From assembly GCA_038245435.1 (NCBI GenBank), contig JBBRSL010000023.1, forward strand, positions 1 to 17,616: a stretch of DNA of 17,616 nucleotides. The letters run 5' to 3'. Below, piece after piece: positions 1 through 6,711 of this stretch; position 1 is the first letter of the stretch; each line of letters starts with the position of its first letter. The notes below the pieces were generated by a model, which saw nothing but the letters and a program-made list of their open reading frames with translations, was not told where the DNA came from and did not search any database. The DNA comes from JBBRSL01 sp038245435. Lineage in GTDB: Bacteria > Patescibacteriota > Saccharimonadia > Saccharimonadales > CAIOMD01. The position numbers and the translations under genes were made by a program.

Positions 1-12
1 ATAATGAATAAT

Positions 13-18
13 CTCCTT
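13..18 (-). promoter_or_regulatory. possible Shine-Dalgarno of a gene beyond the left edge
   Basis: On the minus strand AAGGAG lies about 10 nt after the TAA stop of the large Ig-repeat protein gene and about 12 nt before the window edge. It is a good ribosome-binding sequence, and no ATG, GTG or TTG follows at suitable spacing inside the window. A start codon straddling the edge would be well placed. The inference is that the minus-strand operon continues to the left. Confidence 0.3.
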
Positions 19-27
19 AAAAACTTT

Positions 28-2499
28 TTATGGCAGAACAGAGGCGCTTAAATTAGTAGCATCCCAATAGCCAACCCGATACGTCGGCATAACACTACCG
101 TTGGTAGCTGCACCCTTTACATGGTTTTGGCTACCTACGTTAGTTAGACTTGTACCAGTTAGATACGGGTGAAGATTTGCTCCACAAAGCGGTGAAGTTG
201 CATTTGGTAGTAGATTTTTACCGGGCCCACCCTTGTGATAGTTCTGATTAAGAGTAGTTACGTTTATGACCCAGCTTAGTGCGCCGGAAACATTGTAGCC
301 ATAACAACTACCTATTGTAGTAAACGCGGCTATGCTATTTGGACCGTAGCAGGGCCTAGAGTTAGAACAGTATACCGCGCCAGCTGTAACCGTAAGGCTT
401 GTGCTGTTCGAGCCTGTACCGCCTGCGTTTGTACAACTGAGTGATAGTACGTATGAGCCAGCAGCTAACGCAGAACCAGTTGTTTGAGTATTATTACCTG
501 CAGTTGTTGATTTTGAGCCAGACCAGCCTCCGCCGGCAGTACAGGATGAAGGGCTGTTTGTAGAGCTCCAGGTGACGGTAGTATTGTTACCGGTGACAAT
601 ACTAGCAGGTGACACAGAAATAGTGACTACAGGTACTGCAACTACGGTGACGGATACTGAAGAAGATCCTGATCCTGCCGAATTTGTGCATTGTAGCGTA
701 AGGGTCGTTGTACCTGCTGTATTGAGCGGGCCAACAGAAACCCCAGAGCCACTCGCTGCTTTAGCGCCCGACCAACCACCACTTGCTGTACAAGAAGTAG
801 GGCTATTAGTTGCACTCCATGTGAGCACGGCGTTTCCACCTACACCTACCGTAGGCGATGCAGCGTTAATTGTAACAACCGGCGGTGAACTAGCTACACC
901 GCTACTGAATGTGACGCTCGTACTTGATTGTGTCGAACCAACAGTATTCGAGCAAGTGAGTGTATAACTTGTAGTAGCACCTAATACACCGGTGCTTTGT
1001 GAGCCGCTAGTGCTTTTAGCGCCCGACCAACCACCACTTGCTGTACAAGACGTAGCATTGGCAGTAGTCCAGGATAATGTAGAGGAGCCCCCGGTCGTAA
1101 CAGACGTTGGGCTTGCGCTAAAGTTGGTTATTTGCGGAGCCGCAAGCACAGTAACCGAAGCAGACTTTGTGGTTGTGCCGCCCTCATTACTGCAGGTAAT
1201 TGAGTAATTATACGTTTTTATCGAATTGAGTGCTCCAGTACTTTGCGAACCGCTTGTACCAATAGCGTTTGACCAGTCGACTTTAGCTGCGCATGTTGTT
1301 GCCTCAGTAGAACTCCAGGTGAGCGTAGAACTACTCCCGACTGCAACTGAGGTTGGGCTGGCCGTTATTGCAACACCAGGTGCATTTCGTAAAACAGTAA
1401 GTTCAACAGAGCTCGACATAAGATCGCCCGCACTATTTTTGCATTCCATTCCATAAGAATATGTTTTACTCAGAGTACTCAGAACTCCTGTCTGCTCTGA
1501 ACCACTTGGGCTACGAGTTGTTGCCGTGCCAGCCCAGTCACCGAATACGCTACAACTCGCAGCGTTTGTTACGCTCCAACTTAATGTAGCGTTTGTGCCT
1601 GGTACAACACTTGGGCCTGGCGGGTTAACGCTCAGTGAAATTATGGGTACTCCTGGGGGTGGTTGCAACACCGCAACTGTGGTTGTAGCAAAGCCTGAAC
1701 CGCCACTGTTCGTGCACGTTAAGGTATAGGTATATGATTTTACTGTTGTGAGCGCGCCCGTTGATGCAGAGCCGCTAATTGGCTTTGATCCTGACCAATC
1801 GCCGCTAGCAATACACGAAGTTGGATTATTTGAGACACTCCAGACTAATGACGTCGCCTGACCTGAGTAGATAGATGAAGGGCTACCCGCAATAGAAACA
1901 GTTGGTCTGGTGGCTACGTTGCCCGTACCACCTTGATCGGTTGCGCTAATACTCACCGTAGAAAAGCCGGTACCAGTATCTGTTTTACAAGTAAGTGTAA
2001 AAAGATACGTCTGTACTTTATCGAGAGTTGGGCTCATCTCAGAGCCTGTTGATGCTCTTGGCCCCGACCAATCTTCACTTGCTACGCACGACTTAGGGTT
2101 ATTGGTAACTGTCCAACTTAACTTAACTTTACCGCCCTTAAGCACACTACCAGGGTCTGCCTTGAGCGTAACTTTAGGGCTATTTTCACCACTCGTACCA
2201 CTAACGCCCGTGACTTCGGTGCCTCCTGGTAACGCCTTGTTGCTTTTTGTAGTTGATTCTGCGAGCGCTTTACTCTGAACGTCTTGAGCAGTCTGGATAT
2301 TACGTGATGCCTTGAACTTGTTGTTATTTGCGAGCGTTGTAACGAGCGCTATCAGCACCATACTCGTAACAATCACAATTGCTGCAATTGCAGTCAGGAT
2401 TTTTGTTTGTTTTGGGCCGAAAGATGGTAGTTTTGGCAACTTGCTAAAGAAGGGAGACTTGGGTGGTTCAATATTTACGATTATTGGGTCAAGCGACAT
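28..2499 (-). CDS. membrane-anchored surface protein, seven Ig-like repeats plus cytochrome b5-like C-terminal domain
   Basis: Predicted 823 aa. I chose the ATG at 2499 because GGGGAG lies 8 nt upstream; an in-frame ATG at 2517 lacks such a site. Residues 1-31 are a Pro/Lys-rich cytoplasmic tail and about 36-57 form one transmembrane helix, so the rest should face outside. A Ser/Thr/Gly-rich linker leads to seven repeats of 78-86 aa (about 109-706). Each repeat has the pattern SWxxxN..SCxASG.WSG ... LTCxNxxG with one Cys pair, typical of bacterial Ig-like folds. Residues 707-823 form a domain shared with the protein encoded at 3184-3942: four conserved Cys, a YHKGG motif (His755) like the HPGG haem motif of cytochrome b5, and a second His (His793). 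The b5 assignment is my reading of degenerate motifs; haem binding is inferred. The gene has its own putative promoter and follows the DUF4352-like gene. A purely structural adhesin role is the alternative. Confidence 0.85.
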   Translation of the reverse strand: MSLDPIIVNIEPPKSPFFSKLPKLPSFGPKQTKILTAIAAIVIVTSMVLIALVTTLANNNKFKASRNIQTAQDVQSKALAESTTKSNKALPGGTEVTGVSGTSGENSPKVTLKADPGSVLKGGKVKLSWTVTNNPKSCVASEDWSGPRASTGSEMSPTLDKVQTYLFTLTCKTDTGTGFSTVSISATDQGGTGNVATRPTVSIAGSPSSIYSGQATSLVWSVSNNPTSCIASGDWSGSKPISGSASTGALTTVKSYTYTLTCTNSGGSGFATTTVAVLQPPPGVPIISLSVNPPGPSVVPGTNATLSWSVTNAASCSVFGDWAGTATTRSPSGSEQTGVLSTLSKTYSYGMECKNSAGDLMSSSVELTVLRNAPGVAITASPTSVAVGSSSTLTWSSTEATTCAAKVDWSNAIGTSGSQSTGALNSIKTYNYSITCSNEGGTTTKSASVTVLAAPQITNFSASPTSVTTGGSSTLSWTTANATSCTASGGWSGAKSTSGSQSTGVLGATTSYTLTCSNTVGSTQSSTSVTFSSGVASSPPVVTINAASPTVGVGGNAVLTWSATNSPTSCTASGGWSGAKAASGSGVSVGPLNTAGTTTLTLQCTNSAGSGSSSVSVTVVAVPVVTISVSPASIVTGNNTTVTWSSTNSPSSCTAGGGWSGSKSTTAGNNTQTTGSALAAGSYVLSLSCTNAGGTGSNSTSLTVTAGAVYCSNSRPCYGPNSIAAFTTIGSCYGYNVSGALSWVINVTTLNQNYHKGGPGKNLLPNATSPLCGANLHPYLTGTSLTNVGSQNHVKGAATNGSVMPTYRVGYWDATNLSASVLP
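382..2175 (-). repeat. array of seven tandem Ig-like domain repeats
   Basis: This coding repeat array is within the 823-aa surface protein. The unit is about 80 aa, bounded by P.V.I..SP.S...G and ending S.TV. Each unit holds two Cys that would form the intradomain disulfide. Units 5 to 7 are most alike (SCTASGGWSGAKS type), suggesting more recent duplication, while units 1, 3 and 4 are more diverged. The protein encoded at 3184-3942 carries a single copy of the same unit. Confidence 0.8.
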
Positions 2500-2525
2500 G
2501 ATTATAGCTCCCCACAAATGGGCAG

Positions 2526-2531
2526 ATTATA
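2526..2531 (-). promoter_or_regulatory. putative -10 element for the 823-aa surface protein gene
   Basis: Perfect TATAAT on the minus strand, about 26 nt upstream of the chosen ATG at 2499. It would give a 5' leader near 20 nt that still contains the GGGGAG ribosome-binding site. The -35 match is poor; TTGCCA lies about 20 nt upstream, which is too far for a standard promoter. It suggests the gene can be transcribed apart from the operon upstream. Confidence 0.45.
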
Positions 2532-2559
2532 GCCAACATAAACGTATGAAATGGCAATG

Positions 2560-2581
2560 TGTTTTTTCGATGTTTTTTCGA
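2560..2581. repeat. perfect tandem 11-bp repeat upstream of the surface protein gene
   Basis: TGTTTTTTCGA occurs twice with no spacer. It lies about 30-50 bp upstream of the putative -10 element of the 823-aa protein gene, in the AT-rich intergenic region 2500-2657. One turn of DNA per repeat would fit a regulator binding site or a bent-DNA upstream element, but no function can be shown from sequence. The same gap also holds a palindrome, TAGTAA...TTACTA (2624-2640), without a U-run, so no terminator is visible there. Confidence 0.5.
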
Positions 2582-2657
2582 ACTGTAATTTCTTGTTTTT
2601 TTCACCCAAATTATCCTATGACTTAGTAATAATTTTACTATGCGCTTACGCTTTTCG

Positions 2658-3179
2658 CTAATTAATTGCTATGGCTATGAGTGCGCCACTCCAAACAGCG
2701 TCTATGTACAATTTTTGCGATTCGTTCATATCTACCAAATAGCTTAATTGACCGGTAATTTTTTCGTGAGGTAACAAATCGCCAGCACGAAACGGATTTT
2801 CAAGACCGTACGGTGTTAAGAACGAAACTACGCCTTCTTGGTTTTTCATGTAAGTGTCATTTGCGGGCAAAATCGTAATCGGCTTATCAGACGTATTTTC
2901 AACTGTAAAATCAAATATCACATAGTGCTTATTGGGCGGTGCTGTAAAGCGACTTGTTCCATCGCTGTAGGTAAGATTATTAATACTGAATTTTGCCTGC
3001 CCATTGACTACTTCTGAACCAGCTTGGTAAACCGCTTGGCGTGTTTTATGCGGTACACCGGCATAGAGTGCTGCTGTCAGTAGTATTACCGAAACGGCAA
3101 ACAGCACCAGACTACTCACAAACATAAAGGTCGTTTTTTCTGATTGTAAAACTTTTTTCGGCATTTTATGTACTTTCAT
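2658..3179 (-). CDS. membrane-anchored DUF4352-like protein
   Basis: About 173 aa from the ATG at 3179, which begins 4 nt after the stop of the upstream Ig/b5 gene. An ATG at 3164 has GAAAG 8 nt upstream and is an equally good start. An N-terminal transmembrane helix (VSSLVLFAVSVILLTAAL) is followed by a beta-rich extracellular domain. The pattern of NKHYVIFDFTVENTSDKPI, a buried polar loop and a C-terminal strand is typical of DUF4352/telokin-like immunoglobulin folds. No Cys is visible in the mature domain, unlike its neighbours, and no lipobox is present. Tight spacing suggests co-translation with the b5-like protein, so an accessory or scaffold role on the cell surface is inferred. The biochemical function is unknown. 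Confidence 0.75.
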   Translation of the reverse strand: MKVHKMPKKVLQSEKTTFMFVSSLVLFAVSVILLTAALYAGVPHKTRQAVYQAGSEVVNGQAKFSINNLTYSDGTSRFTAPPNKHYVIFDFTVENTSDKPITILPANDTYMKNQEGVVSFLTPYGLENPFRAGDLLPHEKITGQLSYLVDMNESQKLYIDAVWSGALIAIAIN

Positions 3180-3183
3180 ATAA

Positions 3184-3942
3184 TTATGGCTTTGACGAAT
3201 CAAAGAACCCTATCAAGTATGGCAATTCGTTCGCATTCGCATTCGACTTTGTTGAGCTTAAATGATTTTTAGTTTGACCACCCGCCGAAACAGAACCTGC
3301 AAGCGATGGTGCAAGATCTTTGCCACAGACACCGCTCACTTCTATAGTGTCGATACCCGTCTTTGCTTTATGGAACCCAGCGTCTAGCCCGTTAATATTA
3401 ATCACACGGTCTCCATTCCAGCCCCAACAGTTACCAGAACTACCATGCGAGCCAACTTCGCGGGTGCCATAACAAGGTGTTCTGCCTTGGCAGTATACGG
3501 CTCCAGATGACGCACTTGCTGTCGTTTTGGAAGTAACCACTTGCGCGGGTGCTTTTGCATCGCCAACAGTTATCGTGGCTGTTGCTTCATTTGACCCGGT
3601 GCTATTGGTGCAAGTAATCGTAAATTTATAGTTTCCTGATTTAGGCAAGCGGCCAGTACTTTCTGAACCATACATTGTTTTAATGCCAGACCAGCTGCCT
3701 GAGGCAGTACACACCGAAGGATTACCGGTAGTGCTCCAGGTTAGCCCGCTTGAGGTCCCTGCAGGGATTGATGAAGGGTTTACTTCAAGAGTAACCGTCG
3801 GTGGTGGCACCGGAATATTCTGAGCTACCTGAACTGCGGGTTTGCGGGTATCTTCGGCAAAAAAAAGGCCGTACACGATAAGCCCGTTCATAATCACGAA
3901 CGCCATAATCATACTTACGCCCACTAATCGTCTAAGCCACAT
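3184..3942 (-). CDS. membrane-anchored protein, one Ig-like domain plus cytochrome b5-like domain
   Basis: 252 aa. The ATG is preceded by AAAGGA with a 5-nt spacer, only 21 bp after the stop of the flavocytochrome gene. Residues 10-28 form a transmembrane helix. Residues 45-127 are one Ig-like unit with a Cys pair (SVCTASGSWSG and ITCTNS). Residues 147-252 match the C-terminal domain of the 823-aa protein: YC...PCYG, NCWGW, VININGL, a GFHK motif (His191), VCGKDL and KNHL (His227). The order of VGSH, NCW, VINI, HK, CGKDL and a distal His parallels cytochrome b5, where HPGG and a second His bind haem. HPGG is reduced to HKAK, so haem binding is an inference. The position beside a NOX-like reductase suggests it accepts electrons outside the membrane. 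A non-haem binding domain is the alternative. Confidence 0.8.
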   Translation of the reverse strand: MWLRRLVGVSMIMAFVIMNGLIVYGLFFAEDTRKPAVQVAQNIPVPPPTVTLEVNPSSIPAGTSSGLTWSTTGNPSVCTASGSWSGIKTMYGSESTGRLPKSGNYKFTITCTNSTGSNEATATITVGDAKAPAQVVTSKTTASASSGAVYCQGRTPCYGTREVGSHGSSGNCWGWNGDRVININGLDAGFHKAKTGIDTIEVSGVCGKDLAPSLAGSVSAGGQTKNHLSSTKSNANANELPYLIGFFDSSKP

Positions 3943-3963
3943 ATAAATCCTTTAAGCTAATCA

Positions 3964-5370
3964 TTACGACATACCAAATTCTTCACTATGGATGCTCGTA
4001 CCTGGCACTAACTTGTCGCGGAACTGTTTACGCATCGACGCCATCATTGGTGGTGGCCCACAGATAAAGATGTCTTTGTCTTTTAGCGTAAGGCTTTGTT
4101 TTTCGACATAATCAGCCGATAAAAATCCTTCTTGTTGGTCGGCGATAAAAGGGAACACCCTAAAACGACCCTCTTTTAAGCCACCGATTTCTTTAAACAT
4201 TTCCCAATCAATAAGCTCACTCGCCGTGCGAGCCGAATAGTACAAATCAACTACATAGTCGTTTTCGGGCAAGCTTTTTGCCATAGATAAGAACGGAGTA
4301 ATACCAATTCCGCCTGCAACCCAAATTTGGTTTTTGTTTTTGAAGTTTGTATAGGTGAACTTACCATAGGCACCCTCGATGTCAGCAATCGCACCAGCTT
4401 TTAGTTGGGCAATCGAGTTTGTGTAATCACCAAGACCCTTAACACTGAGTCGTAAATAAGGGTCTTTAGGTGCCGAAGAAATCGTAAAAGGGTGCCATTC
4501 TTTACTGATTGACTCGGTACCTGGTTGTAAAAATCTTACAAACACAAATTGGCCTGGCTTGTAGGGCATAAGGTCTTTGGTTGGTTGCATATTAACGTGG
4601 GTGACATTACCGGCAACAGTTTCTATGCTCACCACGTTGTACGTATAGTGGCGAATCATAATTCGGCCAATGATTGAGCGGTAAATAAATGCGATTATCC
4701 CGATGGCCGTCATTGTTAGTATGTAGTATTTCATTGGCCCATTTTTTGAGGTATCACTTGCAATAAATAGCACGTGTAACCCGCCAATAAAGAATGCTAG
4801 CCCCAAAAACTTATGCGTGAAAAGCCATAAGTGATACGGAATTTTTATAAAGAAAGTTACCAGTAGCAAGCCAACCATGCCCCAAAAGGCAATAATGCCA
4901 AAGAATATCGCCCACTGCGCCAAAACTTCTGTGTGGATTTCTGCTTTTGTATCAAATAGCGCCGATATGGGTGTTAGGCCGTTGGGAATCAACAATAGTG
5001 ATGCTTGTAGCACCGATACTTGAATGTAGCGCAAAGCTAAAAATAGTGGATGGAGCGTCAAGAATATGAGCGCCAACCCTCCAAGCAGGTGGTGCGCGAT
5101 ATAGACGCGGTTTAGGCCACCAAAGAGTGTTTCCAAAAACCGTAAACGCGTCGCATACACAAGGTTAAGTGCATACATAACCATTCCAACGAGCCCTGTT
5201 ACACGGCCTAAATTAAGCATAATAGCAGGGAACCCATGAATAGTACTGAGTGGGTGCATCTGAACCCAAAAAATGACCGGTACAAGGCATAAAAAGAACG
5301 TCAAGCCCCAGCCAAGCAGGTGCTCTAAGCGAAAACTTACAATAATGGGCCGGTCACCACTTGGTTGCAT
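3964..5370 (-). CDS. ferric reductase / NADPH oxidase-like transmembrane flavocytochrome
   Basis: 468 aa, a complete member of the FRE/NOX superfamily, which moves electrons from cytosolic NAD(P)H through FAD and two b haems across the membrane. The N-terminal half holds about six transmembrane helices. Histidines are spaced as in NOX enzymes: His93/94 with His107, and His186 with His199. The C-terminal half is ferredoxin-reductase-like: HPFTISSAP (293-301) for FAD, GGIGITPF (353-360) and CGPPPMM (437-443) for NAD(P)H, ending in HSEEFGMS. The start has no clear Shine-Dalgarno; an AT-rich stretch (TACTATTTATATAA) lies 30-50 nt upstream. It sits between VKOR and the b5-like protein, suggesting that the acceptor is an extracytoplasmic haem domain. 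Oxygen or ferric iron as final acceptor remain possible. Confidence 0.92.
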   Translation of the reverse strand: MQPSGDRPIIVSFRLEHLLGWGLTFFLCLVPVIFWVQMHPLSTIHGFPAIMLNLGRVTGLVGMVMYALNLVYATRLRFLETLFGGLNRVYIAHHLLGGLALIFLTLHPLFLALRYIQVSVLQASLLLIPNGLTPISALFDTKAEIHTEVLAQWAIFFGIIAFWGMVGLLLVTFFIKIPYHLWLFTHKFLGLAFFIGGLHVLFIASDTSKNGPMKYYILTMTAIGIIAFIYRSIIGRIMIRHYTYNVVSIETVAGNVTHVNMQPTKDLMPYKPGQFVFVRFLQPGTESISKEWHPFTISSAPKDPYLRLSVKGLGDYTNSIAQLKAGAIADIEGAYGKFTYTNFKNKNQIWVAGGIGITPFLSMAKSLPENDYVVDLYYSARTASELIDWEMFKEIGGLKEGRFRVFPFIADQQEGFLSADYVEKQSLTLKDKDIFICGPPPMMASMRKQFRDKLVPGTSIHSEEFGMS

Positions 5371-5462
5371 ATATTTATTTCAAAACTCTTAACTTATATA
5401 AATAGTAACAGACAAAAGCATTAGCTCAATGTGAAAATGCAGTTAAATGAACAAGAAACAGT

Positions 5463-6041
5463 TTACGAAAATTTGTAAATAAACATGGCAGCGAATGCGA
5501 GGCCCCATAAAACCCAAAATAGGGTATCTGCACCGTGTGATATTGCGGTGTTGAGTCGTTTGGTATTTTTTGCAGATAGCGGCAAATCGTTTGCATTAAT
5601 ACGAACCCAGGCCCAGTTAAGCCCAATAACCCCGGTATAGCAAAAGATACAGAAAATACACAGCGAACCGATGACAAACGTACTTTGTTGCAGGTACCAA
5701 GCACCAAAGAGTAAAAAGAACACGCTAAAAAAGTGCATAGTTAGGCGTAATCCTTTTGCGAGCTTATCGCTAAATATGCCGCCTAAGCCTATGCCAAACA
5801 ACATTGCAAAGAACGCCAGGCACATAATGGCGTTATTAAAACCAAATACCGACGATTGCCAACCAGCAAATACGTTTGTGCAACTAAAGACACTATTAAC
5901 ATCACAAGCGAGCGCGACACTCGGGTTTTCGGCATACGTAATTCGCTCAATAATTTGTATAAATGATGCAACCGCACCAAGAGCAGCACTTGCCGCTAAG
6001 ATTACCCACACGTTTTGAAGTGATTTTGAAGATGTTTTCAT
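5463..6041 (-). CDS. VKOR family disulfide-bond-forming membrane protein
   Basis: 192 aa with four to five transmembrane helices. The family (vitamin K epoxide reductase homologues) reoxidises a thioredoxin-like partner and passes electrons to a quinone, replacing DsbB in many bacteria. Visible hallmarks are the loop cysteines Cys46 and Cys54 (CDVNSVFSC, eight residues apart as in known VKORs), FGFNNAIMC at the helix start, and the active-site CIFC at 128-131 with an extra Cys134. The C-terminus has no fused thioredoxin domain, and no DsbA-like gene is in the window. The gene is 58 bp downstream of the RNA methyltransferase gene and upstream of the flavocytochrome gene. Its likely clients are the many Cys-paired surface domains encoded around it. 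The Shine-Dalgarno is weak (GAGG, 14 nt away). Confidence 0.9.
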   Translation of the reverse strand: MKTSSKSLQNVWVILAASAALGAVASFIQIIERITYAENPSVALACDVNSVFSCTNVFAGWQSSVFGFNNAIMCLAFFAMLFGIGLGGIFSDKLAKGLRLTMHFFSVFFLLFGAWYLQQSTFVIGSLCIFCIFCYTGVIGLNWAWVRINANDLPLSAKNTKRLNTAISHGADTLFWVLWGLAFAAMFIYKFS

Positions 6042-6047
6042 AGTTCT

Positions 6048-6053
6048 ATAGTA
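6048..6053 (-). promoter_or_regulatory. possible -10 element immediately upstream of the VKOR gene
   Basis: TACTAT on the minus strand lies 6 nt before the ATG at 6041, in the context GCGTACTATAG. If used, transcription would start at or near the ATG, giving a leaderless message, consistent with the lack of a good ribosome-binding site. No convincing -35 box is seen. Confidence 0.25.
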
Positions 6054-6099
6054 CGCCTCAAAACCAATCTTGACTGTGAGCTAAGTCACGTACGTGAAA

Positions 6100-6624
6100 T
6101 TATAGTTTGTTTCGCCGTACCCACTCGTACAAAATAATGCCGGCGGCTACGCCAACATTAACCGAACGGGTTGAGCCAAACTGTTCAATGGCGATTATCT
6201 GGGTGCAGTGCGCCTGCATCTCAACAGACAAACCGGGGCCTTCTTGCCCAAAAACCAGCACCGACGCTACTGGTAGCGTACTTTCGTGCAAATCCACACT
6301 ATTTTCAAGGTTATCGATGCCAATTATGATTTTTGCATTTGCGTTTGCCCAAGCTACAAAATCATCAACAGTTGAGTGTTCGTAAAGTTGTAGGTATTTT
6401 TCGGTGGCCATAGCACCGCGGCGATTCCAGTGCCGTTTACCTATAATATGCACACCGGCCACGTTAAAGGCATTGGCGCTGCGAACAATGGTGCCGATGT
6501 TATAATCGTGCTGATAATTTTCAATTGCAACATGCACATCAAATGCGCCGGCAGCCATATCGAGCTTTATAGCTTCAACAGTCTGGCCTTTGTAAGCATC
6601 GATGAGGTTTCGGGGGTCGTCCAT
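6100..6624 (-). CDS. SpoU/TrmH family 2'-O-ribose RNA methyltransferase
   Basis: 174 aa, a minimal SPOUT-fold enzyme that would transfer a methyl group from S-adenosylmethionine to a ribose 2'-OH in tRNA or rRNA. The three SpoU motifs are present: motif 1 NIGTIVRSANAFNV (about 42-55), motif 2 VFGQEGPGLS (123-132), and motif 3 IEQFGSTRSVNVGVAAGI (145-162), which forms the knotted cofactor site. There is no N-terminal RNA-binding extension, so it is nearer the short TrmL/TrmH-like type than RlmB. The target cannot be told from sequence. No Shine-Dalgarno precedes the ATG; a TACTATATA sequence lies 12 nt upstream, suggesting a very short leader. It is divergent from the hydrolase gene and first of the minus-strand gene run, probably a housekeeping passenger. 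Confidence 0.9.
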   Translation of the reverse strand: MDDPRNLIDAYKGQTVEAIKLDMAAGAFDVHVAIENYQHDYNIGTIVRSANAFNVAGVHIIGKRHWNRRGAMATEKYLQLYEHSTVDDFVAWANANAKIIIGIDNLENSVDLHESTLPVASVLVFGQEGPGLSVEMQAHCTQIIAIEQFGSTRSVNVGVAAGIILYEWVRRNKL

Positions 6625-6636
6625 GAGCGGTAGTAT

Positions 6637-6642
6637 ATAGTA
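6637..6642 (-). promoter_or_regulatory. possible -10 element for the RNA methyltransferase gene
   Basis: GGGTACTATATA on the minus strand, with TACTAT ending 12 nt before the ATG at 6624. The predicted leader is under about 6 nt and lacks a Shine-Dalgarno. The GTACTATA core is shared with the sequence upstream of the VKOR gene. The -35 match is weak. Confidence 0.3.
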
Positions 6643-6711
6643 CCCACACTTAACTGGCGAAATGGATATATTCAGCGTACACTACTGCTAAATCAGCGAA
6701 GGAGTCTAAAG

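Noticed and set aside
572..1729. Open plus-strand frames opposite the Ig-repeat gene
   Set aside because: They arise from the Thr/Ser/Val-rich repeats read on the other strand, have no ribosome-binding sites, and are broken at unit boundaries.
2624..2640. TAGTAA/TTACTA palindrome as a terminator after the DUF4352-like gene
   Set aside because: AT-only 6-bp stem with no U-run; too weak to call.
3180..3203. TTG start for the DUF4352-like protein overlapping the previous gene
   Set aside because: There is no ribosome-binding site, and ATG codons at 3179 and 3164 give a normal signal-anchor start.
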